In this document: positions 60,112 through 64,000 of the stretch, piece by piece
Position numbering within the stretch: the first letter of the stretch is position 1
How the letters are laid out: each line of letters starts with the position of its first letter
Assembly: GCA_030430575.1 (NCBI GenBank)
Contig: JAUIKF010000003.1
Coordinates: 62,001 to 126,000, forward strand
Source of the DNA: Bacteroidia bacterium
Lineage (GTDB): Bacteria; Bacteroidota; Bacteroidia; J057
DNA length: 64,000 nucleotides
Direction: 5' to 3'
Position numbers and translations under genes: made by a program
The notes under the pieces: model-generated
Database searches by the model: none
Seen by the model: the letters and a program-made list of their open reading frames with translations, nothing else
What the model was told of the DNA's origin: nothing

Positions 60112-62790
60112 ATGGATCAGGAGTCAAAAAGGTTATCTGAGTTTAGTCATGGGATCAGGCCTTGGAAAAAATGGGGCCCTTACCTTTCAGAGCGCCAGTG
60201 GGGAACTGTAAGAGAGGATTATAGCCACGGAGGCAATGCGTGGGGGTATATGACCCATGATATGGCACGCAGTAAAGCGTATCGGTGGGGGGAAGAGGGA
60301 ATCGCTGGCATCAGCGATTTTCGCCAACGCATTTGCTTTGCGCTTTCCTTTTGGAATCACCAAGACTCCCAATTGAAGGAACGCCTGTTTGGCCTGACAG
60401 GCCCTCAGGGGAATCACGGTGAGGATGTCAAGGAGTATTATTATTACCTAGATAATACGCCTACCCACGCCTATATGAAAATGCTGTACAAATATCCGCA
60501 AGCAGCATTTCCCTACGAACAGCTCTACCGCGAAAACGCCCAAAGAGGACGAAACGTACCGGAATTTGAGTTGATTGACACGGGCATATTTGCTGAGGAT
60601 AAGTATTTTGATATTGAAGTGGAATACGCCAAAGCGGCTGAAGAAGACCTCCTCATTCAAGTCACAATCCACAATAGAGGGCCTGAAAAGGCAAAATTAG
60701 ATGTGATGCCCACAATCTGGTTTCGCAATACTTGGGAATGGGGCGAGGACGACTATAAGCCACACTTGAAGGCTGCTGGCAAAGGAGCCATAGACCTGTC
60801 CCATCGAGATTTTGCTCCCTTTAGTTTTTATGCTGATCAGCCAAAAGCATGGCTATTTTGTGAAAATGAGACCAATAGGCGGCGGATATATGGAGAAAAT
60901 GAGGCTGACAAGGTTTTAAAACGATCGAGCAGTATTAGCAATGAAGGCATTTACAAAGATGGGATCAATGACTTTGTGGTTCATGGCAGAGAGGATGCTT
61001 TGTCAAAGCATAAAAAAGGCACGAAGGCAGCAGCCCATTACCAACTAACACTGAAACCAGGTGAAAAGAAGGTGATACAATTGCGGTTGGGACCTACCGA
61101 TAATCCTGATCCATTTGCGGGATTTGAGTACATGTTTTCTCAGCGAAAGAAAGAGGCCGACTCCTTTTATGAAGGCCTCCACAAAGATGTGCAATCCCCT
61201 GATGCTCAAGCTATCCAGCGGCAGGCATATGCTGGGATGTTGTGGAGCAAGCAGTTTTATTTTTACGATGTACCTAAATGGCTGAATGGTGACCCTGTCT
61301 ACCCTCCTCCCCCGCCTTCCCGTCATCATGGGCGCAATAGCGACTGGCCGCACTTGCACAACGCAGACATCATCTCCATGCCTGACAAATGGGAGTATCC
61401 CTGGTATGCAGCCTGGGACCTCGCCTTCCATTGCATTCCGCTAGCTGCCTTAGATGCTGATTTTGCCAAAGAACAACTCCTCCTGCTCACCAAAGAATGG
61501 TATATGCACCCCAATGGGCAGTTGCCAGCCTATGAGTGGAACTTCAGCGATGTCAATCCGCCTGTTCATGCCTGGGCCAGTTGGCGGGTTTACCAAATTG
61601 AGAAAAAGAAGGCAGGCAAAGGGGATCGTGATTTTTTGGAACAAATATTTCACAAACTCCTCCTCAACTTTACTTGGTGGGTCAACCGAAAAGACACAGA
61701 AGGCAATAATATCTTCCAGGGAGGATTTCTTGGGCTTGATAATATTGGGGTCTTTGACAGAAGCGCAAAACTTCCGACAGGCGGTCATATTGAGCAGGCA
61801 GATGCCACGAGTTGGATGGCTATGTACAGCCTCAATCTCCTTCGCATCGCCCTTGAACTCGCCAAGGAAAACCCCACTTACCAGCACATGGCGATCAAGT
61901 TTTTTGAGCATTTTCTCTACATAGCTGCTGCTATGACGCATGTAGGAGGAGAAGAAATCAACTTATGGGATGATGAGGATGAATTTTTCTATGATGTACT
62001 GAAGCTCCCCAATGGCAAAAAGCACCGCCTGAAGGTCCGGTCAATGGTTGGGCTGATCCCCCTCTTTGCGGTGGAAGTATTGGAACAGGAACTCCTGGAT
62101 GAGATGCCTGAGTTCACGGCTCACATGGAGTGGTTTCTCAACCACCGGCCAGAACTGGCCAACCTGGTCTCCCGCTGGCAGGAGTCTGGTCAAAAAGGAC
62201 TCCACCTACTTTCTATGTGCCGTCAGCATCGCATGAGCAAACTGCTTAGTCGCATGCTAGACGAAACGGAATTCTTGTCAGATTATGGCATCCGCGCCCT
62301 CTCACGCCATCACCTTGAGCATCCCTATGAAGTTCAATTTGGCGGAACAAAATTCAGCGTTCAATACCTCCCTTCAGAATCAGATTCTGACTTTTTTGGG
62401 GGAAATAGCAATTGGCGAGGCCCCGTTTGGTTTCCCGTCAATTATCTCTTGATAGAGTCTTTGTACAAATACCATAGCTACTACGGCGACAAGTGGCAAA
62501 TCGAATACCCCAGTGGATCGGGCAAAACGTATTCGTTGCGAGAGATCGCCAATGACCTCTCCAAGCGGTTGGCGCGCTTGTTTTTGCGGGATGATTCGGG
62601 GAAAAGGCCTATTTATGGGTCAATTGCTAAATTTCAGGACGATCCACACTTCAAAGATTTGTTGTTATTTTACGAATATTTCCACGGAGATTCTGGCCTT
62701 GGATTAGGGGCTTCGCACCAGACAGGATGGACAGGCCTTGTTGCCACATTGCTCCATGAATATGGAGCAGAAGATAGCCTAAATGCTTGA
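60112..62790 (+). CDS. GH63-like (MGH1-type) glucosidase
   Basis: The 892-residue protein has no signal peptide, so it is cytoplasmic. The opening [46 protein letters not shown] is characteristic of large GH63-like proteins found widely in bacteria. The (alpha/alpha)6 barrel fills the second half, with [42 protein letters not shown] (candidate acid Asp) and [22 protein letters not shown]. It probably hydrolyses alpha-linked glucosides or mannosylglycerate-like compounds; the exact substrate is not clear. It may belong with glycogen or trehalose metabolism, given the nearby glycogen synthase. Confidence 0.88.
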   Translation: MDQESKRLSEFSHGIRPWKKWGPYLSERQWGTVREDYSHGGNAWGYMTHDMARSKAYRWGEEGIAGISDFRQRICFALSFWNHQDSQLKERLFGLTGPQGNHGEDVKEYYYYLDNTPTHAYMKMLYKYPQAAFPYEQLYRENAQRGRNVPEFELIDTGIFAEDKYFDIEVEYAKAAEEDLLIQVTIHNRGPEKAKLDVMPTIWFRNTWEWGEDDYKPHLKAAGKGAIDLSHRDFAPFSFYADQPKAWLFCENETNRRRIYGENEADKVLKRSSSISNEGIYKDGINDFVVHGREDALSKHKKGTKAAAHYQLTLKPGEKKVIQLRLGPTDNPDPFAGFEYMFSQRKKEADSFYEGLHKDVQSPDAQAIQRQAYAGMLWSKQFYFYDVPKWLNGDPVYPPPPPSRHHGRNSDWPHLHNADIISMPDKWEYPWYAAWDLAFHCIPLAALDADFAKEQLLLLTKEWYMHPNGQLPAYEWNFSDVNPPVHAWASWRVYQIEKKKAGKGDRDFLEQIFHKLLLNFTWWVNRKDTEGNNIFQGGFLGLDNIGVFDRSAKLPTGGHIEQADATSWMAMYSLNLLRIALELAKENPTYQHMAIKFFEHFLYIAAAMTHVGGEEINLWDDEDEFFYDVLKLPNGKKHRLKVRSMVGLIPLFAVEVLEQELLDEMPEFTAHMEWFLNHRPELANLVSRWQESGQKGLHLLSMCRQHRMSKLLSRMLDETEFLSDYGIRALSRHHLEHPYEVQFGGTKFSVQYLPSESDSDFFGGNSNWRGPVWFPVNYLLIESLYKYHSYYGDKWQIEYPSGSGKTYSLREIANDLSKRLARLFLRDDSGKRPIYGSIAKFQDDPHFKDLLLFYEYFHGDSGLGLGASHQTGWTGLVATLLHEYGAEDSLNA

Positions 62791-62800
62791 TCTAACATAA

Positions 62801-62836
62801 TTCTTGAACCTTTGAACTCCATTGAACCCTTGAACT
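62801..62836. repeat. Word-like direct repeat TTGAACCTT
   Basis: Four variants of TTGAAC(C/T)(C/T) follow each other (TTGAACCTT, TTGAACTCC, TTGAACCCT, TTGAACTTT). The run extends into the first codons of the thioesterase frame. Confidence 0.7.
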
Positions 62837-63270
62837 TTTCCTCTTCCTCCCACTACCGAAAGCTTGAGTCCATCTATCTCAATGCGCCTGTCAATCGCGA
62901 TTTTTTCCCACAGACGACCATAGAAATTGGGGACTCAACGGCTGTCCTGACCATGGAAGTCACGCCTGACTTATTCCACGCTGGACAGTCGTTGCATGGA
63001 TCCATCTACTTCCGATTACTGGACGACGCAGCATATTTTGCCTGCGCTTCCAATGTCACAGACTTTTTCCTTTATACTACCCAATTCAATATTCAGCTAG
63101 TAAGACCGGCTAAGGCTGGAATTATCCGCTCAGAGGGACATGTCAAGGTTAAGGGAAGAAACCTGTTTGTGGCAGAATCTAAACTCACAGACGCCAAAGG
63201 ACGGTTATTGGCGTTTGGAACGGGGAATTTCATGCGGTCGCATGTGAAATTGGAGGGACTGGAAGGGTGA
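62812..63270 (+). CDS. Hotdog-fold thioesterase, PaaI type, non-ATG start
   Basis: A 152-residue hotdog protein if started at TTG 62812; a second TTG at 62830 is the alternative. No ATG occurs before the conserved part (YLNAPVNRDFFPQTTIEIGD). The active-site segment reads SLHGSIYFRLLDDAAYFACAS, close to HGGxxxxLxDxA of PaaI-like acyl-CoA thioesterases. The C-terminus (GRNLFVAESKLTDAKGRLLAFGTGNFM) closes the fold. It starts 21 bases after the glucosidase stop and may share its transcript. Confidence 0.82.
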   Translation: MNSIEPLNFSSSSHYRKLESIYLNAPVNRDFFPQTTIEIGDSTAVLTMEVTPDLFHAGQSLHGSIYFRLLDDAAYFACASNVTDFFLYTTQFNIQLVRPAKAGIIRSEGHVKVKGRNLFVAESKLTDAKGRLLAFGTGNFMRSHVKLEGLEG

Positions 63271-63280
63271 GGATGAAACA

Positions 63281-63312
63281 AAAAAAGCCCCGACAGATGC
63301 CGGGGCTTTTTT
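63281..63312. terminator. Bidirectional rho-independent terminator
   Basis: AAAAAAGCCCCG pairs with CGGGGCTTTTTT around ACAGATGC. It gives a T-run on either strand and serves the convergent thioesterase and small lipoprotein genes. Confidence 0.95.
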
Positions 63313-63325
63313 ATCTAAAATAGAC

Positions 63326-63574
63326 TTAGTCGTCTACACAAGAAGTTTGGATATTGGTTCCACCCAACAAAGCAGCTTCTGTTTCTGCTATTCCCTGAAT
63401 AGATTCTTTGTGAGCATCAACGAGGGATTTTGTTCCACAAAACTGAGGCAAGGTAGTGGATTCAGGAGCTCCACCTACATCATAAGTATAGGTACAAGTG
63501 GTACATTTTTCGCCACAGGATACCATAGCGAGACAAAAAGCGAGTGTGCTTACGATAATTGCAATCTTTTTCAT
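63326..63574 (-). CDS. Small Cys-containing lipoprotein
   Basis: The 82-residue protein has a signal peptide ending LAMVSC (lipobox). The short mature part has a CTTCTYTY motif and two more Cys (QFCGTKS, QTSCVDD), suggesting one or two disulfides or a metal site. No family recognised. The start has a clean signal peptide, and the terminator follows the stop by 14 bases. Confidence 0.75.
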   Translation of the reverse strand: MKKIAIIVSTLAFCLAMVSCGEKCTTCTYTYDVGGAPESTTLPQFCGTKSLVDAHKESIQGIAETEAALLGGTNIQTSCVDD

Positions 63575-63848
63575 AGTGTTTAGATTGATTTAGGTTGGTT
63601 TGAAAATTAATAATATTTACACAGGTATATATATTTTATCAAGCCTAGAGGCTGATAGAATACATTTTTATAAAAAATAATTTATGGGAATCATTAGGAC
63701 TTATCTATGGGAGCAAAGGAAATCTTTCTTTGAATAGCTTCTTTCTTTAGAATAAAGCTATCAAGAATACGCTTAAATAGCAATTCTGATTATAAAATTT
63801 TCGATTAAATTCAGCAAAACTTTTAAGTGGTTCCCAAAAGCATCCTTC

Positions 63849-64000
63849 ATGAAACTTCTATTTTTTATTTTTCTGAGCCTCATTTTTCTCACTTCGTGTA
63901 GTTATCACAGTCATCAAAATTCTGAGTCCCCCAAAGATGACAATAGCTTCCAGGCGGTCTTCACGACGACACAGGGCACTTTTACAGCAGCCTTCCACCC
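63849..64000 (+). CDS. Lipoprotein, probable cyclophilin-type peptidyl-prolyl isomerase (3' partial)
   Basis: Fifty codons are visible before the window ends. The signal peptide LLFFIFLSLIFLTSC ends in a lipobox. A short polar linker follows, then FQAVFTTTQGTFTAAFHP, which fits the first strands of cyclophilin-type isomerases (VxxxTTxGxFxxxxHP). The family call rests on this short segment. Confidence 0.5.
   Translation, partial: MKLLFFIFLSLIFLTSCSYHSHQNSESPKDDNSFQAVFTTTQGTFTAAFH

Overview
The window reads as chromosomal DNA of a Bacteroidota bacterium, most like the Saprospiria (Lewinella/Haliscomenobacter-type) lineage. The grounds are: several secreted proteins with type IX secretion (T9SS) C-terminal sorting domains, a giant PKD-repeat protein ending in a gliding-motility-type C-terminal domain, a TonB-dependent receptor with a carboxypeptidase-regulatory N-domain, a eukaryote-like GT3 glycogen synthase, a Bacteroidota-style second DnaE, a TAnnTTTG promoter element, and intergenic inverted repeats built from short repeated words. 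The species assignment is inference.

Layout. 1-4745: two tandem paralogous secreted Kelch/Ig/CBM-like proteins, the first cut by the window edge. 4751-4834: twelve perfect GTTTTAG copies. 4878-5840: a macro-domain/SET-domain gene pair. 5945-8926: a DnaE2-like polymerase preceded by a strong palindrome. 9071-12086: an operon of ECF sigma factor, membrane-anchored beta-barrel protein and PKD lipoprotein. 12218-16512: a PKD T9SS protein and, divergently, a probable GH113-like secreted glycosidase. 16525-20840: HAD phosphatase lipoprotein, endonuclease/exonuclease/phosphatase-family protein and two Bacteroidota hypotheticals. 21113-25525: surface lipoprotein plus TonB-dependent receptor behind a possible Pho box. 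26211-37994: a 3,927-residue PKD protein with about 41 PKD domains and a three-domain supercycle. 38136-40776: small beta-barrel protein and LepA.

40943-49600 is the most unusual stretch. It holds a membrane CHAT protein whose catalytic Cys is replaced by Met, a periplasmic TPR-CHAT protein with its His/Cys dyad intact, an ECF sigma factor, a one-TM anti-sigma-like protein with a periplasmic TPR tail, and a secreted seven-bladed FG-GAP protein. The gene content resembles the TPR-CHAT protease / cleavable inhibitor / RpoE arrangement of type III-E CRISPR loci, but without CRISPR. I propose it as a candidate protease-gated sigma-factor system.

49665-55334: a TetR regulator and a small divergent membrane protein sharing a doubled palindromic operator, a lipoprotein, a second ECF sigma/cupin anti-sigma pair, another lipoprotein, and a clear EcoRV-type restriction-modification pair. 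55400-64000: GT3 glycogen synthase, a two-component system, a GH63-like glucosidase, a hotdog thioesterase with no ATG start, a small Cys-containing lipoprotein and the 5' end of a probable cyclophilin lipoprotein.

Three separate sigma/anti-sigma style modules (12086-9071, 46590-47886, 52715-51511) with three different partner designs lie within 43 kb. I saw no rRNA, tRNA, insertion sequence or CRISPR array.
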